From contig PWHA01000120.1 in NCBI GenBank assembly GCA_003554685.1, forward strand, positions 1-6,364: DNA of 6,364 nt, written 5' to 3'. The notes beneath the pieces were generated by a model. The model ran no database searches. It was given only the letters and a program-made list of their open reading frames with translations, and had not been told where the DNA came from. The stretch comes from Halanaerobiaceae bacterium. Its GTDB lineage: Bacteria; Bacillota; Halanaerobiia; Halanaerobiales; Halarsenatibacteraceae. How positions within the stretch are numbered: the first letter of the stretch is position 1; every line of letters starts with the position of its first letter. The translations under genes and the position numbers were made by a program. Positions 1-5,279 of this stretch are shown one piece after another.

Positions 1-213
1 AGATCAACCACTATGTACCACACTGAACTCAATCCGGATACCATGGAGAAGGTTTATGTCCCGAAAAGCCGGGAGGAAAAAAGAATGCAGCGGGCCCTGC
101 TCCAGTATAAATATCCGCGGAATTATCAATTGGTTTACCGGGCCCTGAAAAAGGCCGGGCGGGGGGATCTCATCGGGGACCATGAAAAGGCTTTAATTCC
201 TGATAAATCCTGA
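1..213 (+). CDS. ygiQ: YgiQ/UPF0313 family radical SAM protein, C-terminal fragment (5' end outside window)
   Basis: The frame is open from base 1 (R-S-T-T before the first Met at base 13) to TGA at 211-213, so this is the last 70 residues of a longer gene, not a 66-residue protein. The segments MYHTELNPDTMEKVYVP, MQRALLQY and LVYRALKKAGRGDLIG follow the pattern I know from the extreme C-terminus of YgiQ-type radical SAM proteins (DUF3362 region). The radical SAM core with its CxxxCxxC cluster would lie upstream of the window. The cellular role of the family is not established. The protein ends soon after the A-L-I-P motif, as is usual for clostridial members. The gene converges on the acidic-protein gene at 263-1141, with 49 bp between the two stop codons. 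Identification rests on recalled motif similarity over a short segment. Confidence 0.82.
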   Translation, partial: RSTTMYHTELNPDTMEKVYVPKSREEKRMQRALLQYKYPRNYQLVYRALKKAGRGDLIGDHEKALIPDKS

Positions 214-247
214 ATTCAGGCTGACAGCTTTTTCAGAAGTCAGGAAA
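209..247. other. Convergent gap with palindrome and weak stem-loop
   Basis: A perfect 12-bp palindrome CCTGAATTCAGG (209-220) overlaps the stop codon of the upstream gene. A second weak stem, CTGAC (220-224 region) with GTCAG (239-243 region), follows with a loop of about 13 nt. Neither strand shows a clean run of T after a stem, so I do not call an intrinsic terminator, although a bidirectional hairpin between convergent genes would be expected here. Confidence 0.3.
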
Positions 248-262
248 AAAGCAGGGAAAAAT

Positions 263-1141
263 TTATTTTAAAGGCGTGTAAATAAAGTCTTCCAGAGATG
301 CTATGATAAAATAGCCCTCTTCTTCATGCTGATAAAACAATTTACCTGCTATTCCTTCTTTATCTTCCCGCATTTCCCAGCCTTCAGCCAGCAGATTTTC
401 CTGATACCAGTCAGCAATTTGATGAACATTATAAATGAAGGTTAACTGCTCTCTTTCCTCTTCAATCATTGCATCCGTAATTTCTTCAGTTACTTCATCC
501 AGTTCTCTTAACTCCGCAATTTCTATTTCAGGAAAATCAGTTTCATATTTCAGGACCACAGTTTCTTCATTAATATATTCCTCATCAATTTCTTCTAGAA
601 GCATACCGGGGACATCTCTAAAGTCCTGATAATCAGAAAATTGCAGATCAGGATGCATTTCTATGCTTTCAGGTAAGAAATCCTGTTCTGTTTTTACCAT
701 TTCTTCTTCCTCTGCTAATTTATCATCTTCAGGTTTAGGATCCTCTTCAATGCCATTATCCTGTAGAAAATCTTTGATTCCCCGGGGCAGTCGGGCATAA
801 ATATTTCTGACTACAGGGGCAATATTCTTGATTCTTTTAATCTCCTCAATATCAAGCTCAGCCAGGGCTTCAATCTCTTCTATATTTTCGATTTCATCCA
901 GATCTTCAAGATCTTCCACATCATCAATTTCTTCGAGATCCTCAAGATTTTCAATTTCATCAACTACAGCAATAACCTGCTCCATAGTTTCACTGCCCAG
1001 CTGCAAAATTCCTGAAAACTGGAAATACAAAAAGCCAACTCCTGCAGCTGCCAGCCCAACCACTATTAATAAAAAAATTAAGCAGCCTGAAATTCCCTCT
1101 TCCCCCGAAATTAAGTTTTTAAGATTGTTAATTATAGCCAC
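263..1141 (-). CDS. Membrane-anchored acidic hypothetical protein with three-residue repeat
   Basis: I do not recognise a family. With the GTG start the protein has 292 residues. Residues 1-19 are a short, probably cytoplasmic tail and residues 20-42 are one strong membrane helix (GCLIFLLIVVGLAAAGVGF). The rest is presumably outside the membrane, in line with few positive charges and very high acidity: about 80 Asp/Glu against about 20 Lys/Arg. Residues 61-96 form twelve consecutive triplets of two mostly acidic residues plus Ile/Leu/Val. After a linker (about 130-160) comes a second acidic region with long helices. The last 60 residues (YNVHQIADWYQENLLAEGW, then GKLFYQ and GYFIIAS) look like a small alpha/beta fold of the kind seen in exported proteins where a helix ending in GW precedes strands. 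The GTG overlaps its own Shine-Dalgarno sequence, so the start is doubtful; ATA at 1135 or ATT at 1132 would be better spaced. The gene stands alone, with its own promoter candidate. Confidence 0.75.
   Translation of the reverse strand: MAIINNLKNLISGEEGISGCLIFLLIVVGLAAAGVGFLYFQFSGILQLGSETMEQVIAVVDEIENLEDLEEIDDVEDLEDLDEIENIEEIEALAELDIEEIKRIKNIAPVVRNIYARLPRGIKDFLQDNGIEEDPKPEDDKLAEEEEMVKTEQDFLPESIEMHPDLQFSDYQDFRDVPGMLLEEIDEEYINEETVVLKYETDFPEIEIAELRELDEVTEEITDAMIEEEREQLTFIYNVHQIADWYQENLLAEGWEMREDKEGIAGKLFYQHEEEGYFIIASLEDFIYTPLK
854..961 (-). repeat. Triplet-periodic coding repeat ([DE]x[ILV] x 12)
   Basis: This part of the acidic membrane protein encodes residues 61-96. Ile, Leu or Val falls at every third position (63, 66, 69 and so on to 96) and the two positions between are nearly all Glu, Asp or Asn. 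The DNA is correspondingly 9-nt periodic, with recurring GATCTTCAA-like and ATTTCATC-like blocks on the plus strand. Confidence 0.85.
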
Positions 1142-1147
1142 TCCTTT
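1141..1147 (-). promoter_or_regulatory. Shine-Dalgarno AAAGGAG touching the GTG start
   Basis: AAAGGAG reads on the minus strand from 1147 to 1141, and its last G is the first base of the GTG at 1141-1139. The spacing to that GTG is therefore zero. A 5-nt gap leads to in-frame ATA (1135-1133) and an 8-nt gap to in-frame ATT (1132-1130). No ATG or TTG is available in frame nearby. Confidence 0.6.
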
Positions 1148-1153
1148 CCAGGT

Positions 1154-1179
1154 ATTATAATAAAATCACAGTAAATCAA
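1154..1179 (-). promoter_or_regulatory. Candidate promoter of the acidic-protein gene
   Basis: A perfect TATAAT reads on the minus strand at 1159-1154. TTGATT at 1179-1174 could be a -35, but the spacer is only 14 bp, so the -35 call is weak. Transcription from this -10 would begin about 7 nt downstream, near the start of AAAGGAG. That would leave almost no leader before the start codon. Confidence 0.4.
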
Positions 1180-1379
1180 GGCTAACAATTATAAGAAAAT
1201 TAGCCAGAGAAATATACCCTAGAATATTGATGTTAGCTCTCCTAATTGATGAATTTTTATTTTAAAAATTTTCACTAATTTGTTTCTATTAATTTAATTA
1301 AAGATAAATTGGATTAATCCTTTAATAATTACAGGCTAATCCGGTCCAGATCGGGTTTTAGTTTTTCTATTCTTACTGA

Positions 1380-1419
1380 TAAATTTCAAAAATAACTTCT
1401 AAATTTCAAAAATAATTTC
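1380..1419. repeat. Two-copy 20-bp tandem repeat
   Basis: Two adjacent 20-bp copies (1380-1399 and 1400-1419) begin TAAATTTCAAAAATAA and differ at one position near the end (CTTC against TTTC). The repeat is noncoding, AT-rich, and probably a slippage duplication. Confidence 0.75.
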
Positions 1420-1475
1420 AAGTTTTACTAAGAAATGTTCTTATTTACTGTTTATTTTAGCTTTAATAAGTATAT

Positions 1476-1604
1476 GGTTCGCCCACAAAAAGGTCTATTT
1501 TGCAAATTAACAAACAAAATCATACTATATGTTGTACTTAATTGATCTTCAACCTACTATATATTGTAGCAAGAAAAATTCTCAAACCTTTTTGTGGGCA
1601 AACC
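1476..1604. mobile_element. MITE-like element, 129 bp, with 19-bp terminal inverted repeats
   Basis: The left end GGTTCGCCCACAAAAAGGT (1476-1494) matches the reverse complement of the right end (1586-1604) at 18 of 19 positions. The flanks are a direct repeat AGTATAT at 1469-1475 and 1605-1611. The match extends to 8 bp (AGTATATG) if the first G of the left end is counted as target. The interior is AT-rich and has no ORF. Inside are two direct copies of a near-palindromic 14-mer (TACTATATGTTGTA at 1523-1536, TACTATATATTGTA at 1555-1568). Terminal repeats starting GG with 8-bp AT-rich duplications are typical of ISL3-family transposons, so an ISL3-mobilised MITE is my best guess. The family assignment is inference only. 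Confidence 0.7.
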
Positions 1605-1667
1605 AGTATATGCTTTTAATATAATTTTATGATAAAAACTAAATTGTAAAATGTGGGAAGTTAGAGT

Positions 1668-1693
1668 AAAAAAGCAGGAAATTACAGCCTGCT
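1668..1693 (-). terminator. Intrinsic terminator of the alanyl-tRNA editing gene
   Basis: On the minus strand the stem AGCAGG (1693-1688) pairs with CCTGCT (1678-1673) across a 9-nt loop and runs directly into a T tract (TTTTT, ending near 1668). The loop contains the stop codon of the gene at 1682-2947, so the gene ends inside its own terminator hairpin. Confidence 0.75.
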
Positions 1694-2947
1694 GGTGATT
1701 TTCTGGTAGGCTTCTTCCAGGGTTTCAGGCAGGTTTTCCACCTTTGAGCCTCCGCCCTGGGCAAAATATTCCTGGCCGCCGCCACCGCCCTTAAGCAGGG
1801 GCATCACCTCTTTGATCAATTCATTCATATCCAGACCGGGAATATCCTCTGAACTGGCCAGAATCATGCGGGCCGTTCCGGCCTCCTGCTGGCCAAAGAT
1901 AACTATGGTGCTGTCATTCCCGATTAGCTTTTCGGCCAGCTGTTTAAGCTGAGTTATATCCGGAGATATACTCCCTGGGGAAATTCCCCGATTACTGTTC
2001 CTTTTTGTTTCTACTGACCGGGATAATTCTGCCGGAAAAAGCTGACAGATGATGTTACAGCCCTCCAGCTTTTCTGCACTTTCCAGCAGCTTCTCCGCCT
2101 GATAATCCAGAAGTCCATCCTGAAGTTCGGAAATTCTGCTGTCCCGATGGGACAGTTCCTGCTGCAGCCTGGCGGCTTCGGAAACAAGCTTTCGGTTGCT
2201 GACCGAAAGGATATCCCGAAGTTCCGCTACAATTTTATTTTTACGGCTGTAATCTTTCAGAGCCCTTTTGCCACAGAGAAAAGTGAGTCTACTGCCCTCT
2301 TTATAATTTTCAAAATTAATAATCGAAATCAGACCCAGCTGGCCGGTCTCCTGAAGATGGGTACCGCCGCAGGGTGTGAGATCTATGTCTGCAATTTTTA
2401 TAACTCTGATATTGTCACTTACTTCGGGGTTCTTCCGCAAATCCAGTCTCTCCAGCTCTGCCGGGGAGGGATGTTTTACCATGACCTGCCGGTTCTGATA
2501 GATCAGCTGATTGACTTCCTCTTCCAGGCGGTCAACAGCCCCCGCCGACAGAGGAATATCGGTATCAATGGTGATATGAGTCTCACCCAGGTGAAAACCC
2601 ACAGTCCGGGCTCCATATAAATCCAGCGCTACCGCTGAAAGCAGATGCTGGCCGGTATGCTGCTGCATAAAATCAAAGCGCCGCTGCCAGTCCAGCTGAC
2701 ACTCTACCTTCTTTTCTTCTTTCGGCAGCCTATCAACCACATGAAAAACCTCACCCCTTTCTTCATAAACATGCTTAACCCTGCTGGAACCGATCAGACC
2801 TCTATCAGCAGGCTGACCTCCGCCTTCGGGATAAAAAGCTGTTCTGTCCAGCTGCAGGTGATAGATGCCCTCCCTTTCCTGAAAAGAAATGATATCTGCA
2901 GTGAAATTTTTTATAAAAGGATCCTGATAGTATATTTTTTCAGTCAT
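1682..2947 (-). CDS. alaX: Alanyl-tRNA editing protein (long AlaX type, DHHA1 domain)
   Basis: This cytoplasmic hydrolase removes wrongly attached Ser or Gly from tRNA(Ala), acting in trans beside the editing domain of alanyl-tRNA synthetase. The 421 residues show an N-terminal beta-barrel with FYPEGGGQPADRG (39-50). The second-additional-domain zinc/catalytic motifs are HTGQH (His97, His101) and CGGTH (Cys193, His197), so all four metal ligands are present. Residues about 250-290 form a charged helical linker. A DHHA1 domain follows, with the glycine-rich KGGGGGQEYFAQGGG (386-400). Free-standing long members usually have about 390-400 residues. The excess sits at about 306-328, a Ser/Arg/Asn-rich stretch between two DHHA1 strands. 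The ATG at 2947-2945 has GAGGTGG at good spacing. The gene is monocistronic by its terminator, and two tandem-repeat arrays lie upstream. The family call is secure; the exact substrate preference cannot be read here. Confidence 0.95.
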   Translation of the reverse strand: MTEKIYYQDPFIKNFTADIISFQEREGIYHLQLDRTAFYPEGGGQPADRGLIGSSRVKHVYEERGEVFHVVDRLPKEEKKVECQLDWQRRFDFMQQHTGQHLLSAVALDLYGARTVGFHLGETHITIDTDIPLSAGAVDRLEEEVNQLIYQNRQVMVKHPSPAELERLDLRKNPEVSDNIRVIKIADIDLTPCGGTHLQETGQLGLISIINFENYKEGSRLTFLCGKRALKDYSRKNKIVAELRDILSVSNRKLVSEAARLQQELSHRDSRISELQDGLLDYQAEKLLESAEKLEGCNIICQLFPAELSRSVETKRNSNRGISPGSISPDITQLKQLAEKLIGNDSTIVIFGQQEAGTARMILASSEDIPGLDMNELIKEVMPLLKGGGGGQEYFAQGGGSKVENLPETLEEAYQKITSRL

Positions 2948-3067
2948 TTTGCCACCTCAAAAATTATTGGATTTATTTTTAGATATCCTGACGGTTCTAC
3001 TACAAATTTTTTGATAACTACCACTTAAATTTTTTTGTGTCTGTCCAGGTGAGATAAGGGTTTGACC

Positions 3068-3117
3068 CTGTTACCTGCTGTTACCAGCTGTTATCTGCTG
3101 TTACCTGCTGTTACCTG
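3068..3117. repeat. Five-copy 10-bp tandem array, unit CTGTTACCTG
   Basis: Copies begin at 3068, 3078, 3088, 3098 and 3108. Copies 1, 4 and 5 are identical; copy 2 ends CCAG and copy 3 has TTATCTG. The period is close to one DNA helical turn. The array ends in a hairpin where GTTACC of the last copy pairs with GGTAAC at 3121-3126 across a 5-nt loop. Confidence 0.9.
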
Positions 3118-3146
3118 TCTGGTAACTCTGCTATTCATATATTGCA

Positions 3147-3203
3147 TTAATCCCGATATTACTTAATCCCGATATTGCGTTTATCCCGATATTACTTAAT
3201 CCC
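3147..3203. repeat. 16/17-bp tandem array, unit TTAATCCCGATATTAC
   Basis: Copies begin at 3147, 3163, 3180 and 3196; the last keeps only TTAATCCC. The copies alternate between ending ATTAC and ATTGCG. The region therefore also reads as two 33-bp units, starting at 3139 (ATATTGCATTAATCCCG) and 3172 (ATATTGCGTTTATCCCG). Confidence 0.88.
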
Positions 3204-3265
3204 AAAATTTTTTCATGATATTCCGACCGGTTATATCAACTCAGAACTATGAAACTTCAATGGTA

Positions 3266-4288
3266 TCAGGACTTTTGCTCAATATAATCGGCGACAAATC
3301 TGCATTTATCCTGACGATGCTGCAGGGTGGACAGTTTGGGTGAATGGTTCTCGTGAGACCAGCAGGCACTCAATACTAAAAGGATAAACAGGCTTTTTGC
3401 CACCTGCAGTTTGGCTGCGGAAAATTTCCTGCTGAAGACTGCCAGCATCCCATCCAGAGCAGCATGATCTCCCAGGCTGTCGGTGAGAGTTATTTGATTA
3501 TCGAGAAACCGGGCAGATTCCAGAAGCGGCTGGCCAATAACTCCTTTGGGGTCAATCGCCTGCCAGCCTCTGCTTTCAGAGCGCAGAATGTTCCAGTGGT
3601 GGAGATCACCGTGGAGAAGTCTGGGCTGGTACTTTCTCTCTTCCAGCTCAAGGAAAAAATATTCTGCTTTTTTAATAAAGTCCAGCAGCTCTTCATCCAC
3701 TTTGTTTTCCCTTCTAGCCCGGGAAAAAGCTCCCTTCAGCCAGTCAGCATAATGAGGAAATACAGCTGGAGTTAAAGCACTCTCCTCTTCTTTCCGATCA
3801 GATTCAGAGAGGTTTACTGGAGAAATTATAGAATTTGATCCTTTAGTATTGCCCTGCAGGGAAATATCAATTTCCACCGGAAGTTTATAAGCCAGCTCAG
3901 CAGCAGTTTCCAGCCAGCTGTAACTGTCCTCCTGAAAAAGCAGATTATCTCCCGGTATAATCTGTTCCAGCAGCATTGCTCCCAGCTCTTTGTCGTAATC
4001 AAAACATTGGCAGATATTTCTGCCCTGAAAAAATTTGAGTGCTGCCATTTCCTGATAAAGATAAGAATGGGGAACGCCAACTTTGAGAACCGTTTTTCCA
4101 TAGCTGGTAGCATCGGAGGTGCAGATATAGTTAAAAGATAGATTTTCAACGGGGGTAAGGTTCTGAAGCTGCCATCGTTCGGCACATCTGGAGATAATTT
4201 CAGGCAGTTCCTCCAGCCAGTTCCTGCCCTTTTCTCCAAAAACTCTAATTATTTTCTTATGAAAAAACCAGGGTATATTTATATTAAC
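3266..4288 (-). CDS. APH(6)/hydroxyurea-kinase-like phosphotransferase; start codon non-canonical or lost
   Basis: The frame stays open and homologous well upstream of the first ATG (4048). Reading from GTT at 4288 gives 340 residues with the whole kinase fold. FGEKGRNWLEELP (17-29) and CAERWQL (35-41) are the usual N-terminal motifs. KTVLKVGVPH (65-74) carries the probable ATP lysine Lys69, and E80 follows in YQEMAAL. HGDLHHWN (226-233) is the catalytic loop with Asp228, and AIDPKG (244-249) is the metal-binding segment with Asp246. The pattern fits the family that phosphorylates streptomycin or hydroxyurea, but true substrates are mostly unknown. Residues about 141-173 are a polar Ser/Asn/Glu insertion that makes the protein longer than the usual 260-300. 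No in-frame ATG, GTG or TTG exists between the upstream TAG and the ATG at 4048, yet GGAGGAG sits 6 nt before GTT. If translation began at 4048 the lysine lobe would be missing. Either an unusual start is used or this is a recent pseudogene. Confidence 0.8.
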   Translation of the reverse strand, partial: VNINIPWFFHKKIIRVFGEKGRNWLEELPEIISRCAERWQLQNLTPVENLSFNYICTSDATSYGKTVLKVGVPHSYLYQEMAALKFFQGRNICQCFDYDKELGAMLLEQIIPGDNLLFQEDSYSWLETAAELAYKLPVEIDISLQGNTKGSNSIISPVNLSESDRKEEESALTPAVFPHYADWLKGAFSRARRENKVDEELLDFIKKAEYFFLELEERKYQPRLLHGDLHHWNILRSESRGWQAIDPKGVIGQPLLESARFLDNQITLTDSLGDHAALDGMLAVFSRKFSAAKLQVAKSLFILLVLSACWSHENHSPKLSTLQHRQDKCRFVADYIEQKS

Positions 4289-4294
4289 GGATAG

Positions 4295-4301
4295 CTCCTC
4301 C
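4295..4301 (-). promoter_or_regulatory. Strong Shine-Dalgarno GGAGGAG before a GTT codon
   Basis: GGAGGAG reads on the minus strand from 4301 to 4295, with 6 nt to GTT at 4288-4286. This fixes the expected start of the phosphotransferase. A GTG start changed by one base to GTT would explain it. The next in-frame candidate, ATA at 4282-4280, is 12 nt away. Confidence 0.65.
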
Positions 4302-4389
4302 AGTCTGCTATGATTTCTTCCCGGTGATGAGAACAGACTCTACTGCCCCTGCCCGACTTTTATCTGAGCTTATCTGATATTTTTCGTGT

Positions 4390-4452
4390 TTAAATAAGAA
4401 TGATCAAACAGACAGCTGCAATAATTTTTACTGCTCGGGCTAAATTCTTCAT
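4390..4452 (-). CDS. Possible 20-residue hydrophobic peptide
   Basis: ATG at 4452-4450 runs to TAA at 4392-4390 and encodes MKNLARAVK followed by IIAAVCLIILI: a short positively charged head and one hydrophobic stretch. GAGG lies 11 nt upstream, a spacing on the long side. It sits between the GyrI-like gene and the phosphotransferase on the same strand. It could be a small membrane peptide, the remains of a longer signal-anchor protein, or chance. Confidence 0.28.
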   Translation of the reverse strand: MKNLARAVKIIAAVCLIILI

Positions 4453-4520
4453 TTTACTGCCATCCTCATTTTCAAAAGGCTTTCTGGACTGTTCGAACTA
4501 ATTCTTTAGTGAGATTCAGC

Positions 4521-5003
4521 CTAATTTACCGGAATCCAGATTTCGAAACTGCTTATTTCTCCGGTGCTGTGATCAATATTATAAATCTCCAGGTCGGGAG
4601 TGCCGGCATGCTCAAAATCTACAGCGGGAAACCATTCCTGATATATTTGCTGATAAATACTGGAAATCCTGGATACCGGGCCCTTTTCGGTAAAAACAGC
4701 CCAGGTGGAGGCCGGAATCGCTGCTTCCACTAGATTGGGCAGATCTTGAAAAGCATCATTTTTAGCCGGTTTTTCAATGGCAATGAGATAATCAATAGAC
4801 TCCGCCTCTTCATCATAATCTAATGTAATACCCATCACGCCCAGATCAGACATCTCTTTTGCCAGCTGCTTAAAACTGCCATCCTCCATAACCTGCTGCC
4901 AGAACTCCGGAATTTCCTGAAACTGATTTCCGCCCACAGTCGAAACAGAAATCTGCCTGCCAACAACAGCAAAGCCGGGCTTTTCATTAATAGTATATTC
5001 CAT
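4521..5003 (-). CDS. Stand-alone GyrI-like effector-binding domain protein
   Basis: This 160-residue protein consists of a single GyrI-like (AraC-type effector-binding) domain. It opens with MEYTINEKPGFAVVGR, the usual first strand. The second half has the hallmark IPASTWAVFTEKGPVSRI (96-113), then the helix SSIYQQIYQEWFP and the strand TPDLEIY (135-141) with the conserved Glu. No helix-turn-helix is attached, so it is not a transcription factor by itself. Relatives bind hydrophobic small molecules, and some inhibit DNA gyrase or hydrolyse toxic compounds. The start is taken at 5003 rather than the ATG at 5039 because AAAGGAG (5019-5013) lies 9 nt before it; the longer reading would translate through the ribosome binding site. 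The substrate cannot be inferred. Confidence 0.88.
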   Translation of the reverse strand: MEYTINEKPGFAVVGRQISVSTVGGNQFQEIPEFWQQVMEDGSFKQLAKEMSDLGVMGITLDYDEEAESIDYLIAIEKPAKNDAFQDLPNLVEAAIPASTWAVFTEKGPVSRISSIYQQIYQEWFPAVDFEHAGTPDLEIYNIDHSTGEISSFEIWIPVN

Positions 5004-5012
5004 TTTTCTCTG

Positions 5013-5019
5013 CTCCTTT
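5013..5019 (-). promoter_or_regulatory. Shine-Dalgarno that fixes the GyrI-like start
   Basis: AAAGGAG reads on the minus strand, with 9 nt to the ATG at 5003-5001. The upstream in-frame ATG at 5039 has no comparable site. Confidence 0.75.
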
Positions 5020-5092
5020 TTTAGATATGCTTTTCCCAAAACATATTTTAGTTTTTCTGGATGGTTATAAATTTATTAAGGTAAGTTTTCAT

Positions 5093-5104
5093 GCCATTAA
5101 TGGC
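5093..5104. promoter_or_regulatory. Perfect 12-bp palindrome GCCATTAATGGC, possible operator
   Basis: The palindrome lies about 90 bp upstream of the GyrI-like start and about 24 bp upstream of a TATAAC (5069-5064) that may be its -10 box. A regulator-binding site overlapping the -35 region is possible, but no partner regulator is present in the window. Confidence 0.35.
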
Positions 5105-5182
5105 CATAACAAGAAATGAAAATAAAGCATCATATTTTCAAAGTAACCTTCAAAATCTAGAGAGTCCCAGCTATTTATGAAA

Positions 5183-5210
5183 GATAGGTTAAAAAGCAAA
5201 CCAACCTATC
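5183..5210 (-). terminator. Stem-loop 3' of the secreted-protein gene
   Basis: GATAGGTT and AACCTATC form an 8-bp perfect stem with a 12-nt loop, 69 nt past the stop codon at 5280. On the minus strand it is followed by only three T residues (TTTCAT), so it may be a weak terminator or an mRNA 3'-end hairpin. Confidence 0.4.
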
Positions 5211-5279
5211 CAGCCGGAGAATAATAAAGCATGAAGGCAGAGAGGAGCTGTGATTTTCAAAACAAATTTTCTACCGGAA

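Larger units (their letters stand above)
1142..1681. other. AT-rich 540-bp gap without a gene
   Basis: No ORF here has a plausible start and ribosome binding site. From left to right the gap holds the promoter candidate for the acidic-protein gene, low-complexity A/T sequence, a 10-bp palindrome GGATTAATCC (1311-1320), a two-copy 20-bp tandem repeat (1380-1419), a MITE-like element (1476-1604) and the terminator of the editing-enzyme gene (1668-1693). Confidence 0.7.
2948..3265. other. Gene-free 318-bp gap with two tandem-repeat arrays
   Basis: This gap lies upstream of the editing-enzyme gene and downstream of the phosphotransferase gene, both on the minus strand. It holds a short palindrome AGGGT-TTG-ACCCT (3057-3069), a five-copy 10-bp array (3068-3117), a perfect 6-bp hairpin GTTACC/GGTAAC (3110-3126) and a 16/17-bp array (3147-3203). 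A -35/-10 pair for the downstream gene is unclear; TTGTAG (3005-3000) and TAAAAA (2981-2976) with an 18-bp spacer is the best I can offer. No terminator with a T tract follows the phosphotransferase gene. Confidence 0.6.

Noticed and set aside
828..1160. Serine-rich plus-strand ORF opposite the acidic protein
   Set aside because: It is the antisense image of the Glu/Asp/Ile/Leu repeat and has no ribosome binding site or recognisable domain.
1315..1370. Rightward terminator near GGATTAATCC and the following T-rich run
   Set aside because: The pairing near the T run is poor and there is no upstream plus-strand gene to terminate.
2147..3028. Plus-strand ORFs opposite the editing enzyme
   Set aside because: They are shadows of the editing-enzyme gene, whose conserved motifs cover the same bases on the minus strand.
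3068..3203. CRISPR array
   Set aside because: The units are 10 and 16/17 bp in direct tandem with no unique spacers, so neither array has the repeat-spacer form.
3826..4239. 137-residue minus-strand ORF overlapping the phosphotransferase
   Set aside because: It is out of frame with the conserved kinase motifs. The region reads as the kinase N-terminal lobe in the other frame.
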